This document shows, piece by piece, positions 63,669 to 64,000 of a stretch of 64,000 nt of DNA (position 1 is the stretch's first letter; each line of letters opens with the position of its first letter). A program made the position numbers and the translations under genes. The notes beneath the pieces were generated by a model that saw nothing but the letters and a program-made list of their open reading frames with translations, did not search any database and was not told where the DNA came from. The stretch lies in assembly GCA_945859605.1 (NCBI GenBank), contig OX243827.1, positions 27,750,552 through 27,814,551 of the forward strand, in the 5' to 3' direction. The stretch is from Lumbricus rubellus. Its lineage: Eukaryota > Annelida > Clitellata > Crassiclitellata > Lumbricidae.

Positions 63669-64000
63669 CAGCGGTTCTCAACCTTTTTTGGGTAGCGACC
63701 CCTTGATAGCATTTCGAAAGTTGTGACGACCCCCAACAACAAAATTGATTGACCATCCCCTCCTTTTCAGGCTTCACTGTTTTCTTACCATTGTTCATTT
63801 TTATGCATATTCATTTAACAATTCGAAAAACTTGCTTTTGGCAATTGCATGAGATTTCCTGGCACTTACATGTATGATTCTGAGAGATATACTTATTCGA
63901 TAGTTTGAAGTTCAAGTTTCATAAGTCTATTCAACAAGAGGAAGGGTCTGGGAAGGGGTTGTAGGCCTAAGTGCTTCCGCCCAATTTGCGAAAAAAATTG
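63669..64000 (+). mobile_element. hAT element, 5' end only in window
   Basis: CAGCGGTTCTCAACCTTTTT at 63669, followed by GGGTAGCGACCCC, is the classic hAT/Charlie terminus. The other end is not within the window. Confidence 0.6.

Overview
This is a eukaryotic, animal window: two intron-rich genes with GT-AG introns, no operons, and heavy interspersed and tandem repeats. The recurrent short word TAGGCCTA, the repeat mix and the gene content suggest a marine invertebrate deuterostome, most likely an echinoderm. The species guess is inference.

Layout. 1-9370 is intergenic: microsatellites, a 447-bp hAT-type MITE with a perfect 8-bp target duplication (540-986), and a decayed mariner element (4030-5235). 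9371-16446 (minus) is CFAP45, a ciliary microtubule inner protein. I rebuilt it as nine exons; the first coding exon is just the ATG. A consensus RFX X-box lies about 140 bp upstream of that ATG. 18454-61094 (plus) is one very large Crumbs-like transmembrane gene of at least 36 coding exons (about 2,886 residues). Its order is hydrophobic leader, two laminin-G domains, about 31 EGF repeats, LG3, EGF, LG4, EGF, LG5, about 12 EGF repeats, one membrane helix and a short Crumbs-type tail. Nearly all exon junctions join in phase. 61095-64000 holds 3' flanking or UTR sequence with two minisatellites and the edge of another hAT element.

The two genes are head to head, with about 2.0 kb between their start codons.

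Mobile DNA. The Crumbs-like gene's second intron carries a nearly full-length RLE-type non-LTR retrotransposon (21430-25136). Three related 3' fragments lie beside it, each adjoining TAA arrays, as in the R4/Dong lineage. Elsewhere there are at least nine copies of a tRNA-derived SINE whose 3' tail matches local LINE 3' ends. There are also several hAT MITEs with 8-bp duplications, a Tc1/mariner-like element with terminal repeats of about 210 bp, a Helitron-like element and many minisatellites. Several repeats sit directly at splice sites.

The strongest points for follow-up are the CFAP45 ATG-only exon plus X-box, the N-terminal LG pair and unusual tail of the Crumbs-like protein, the nested TAA-targeted retroelements, the SINE/LINE tail sharing, and repeats placed at splice sites.
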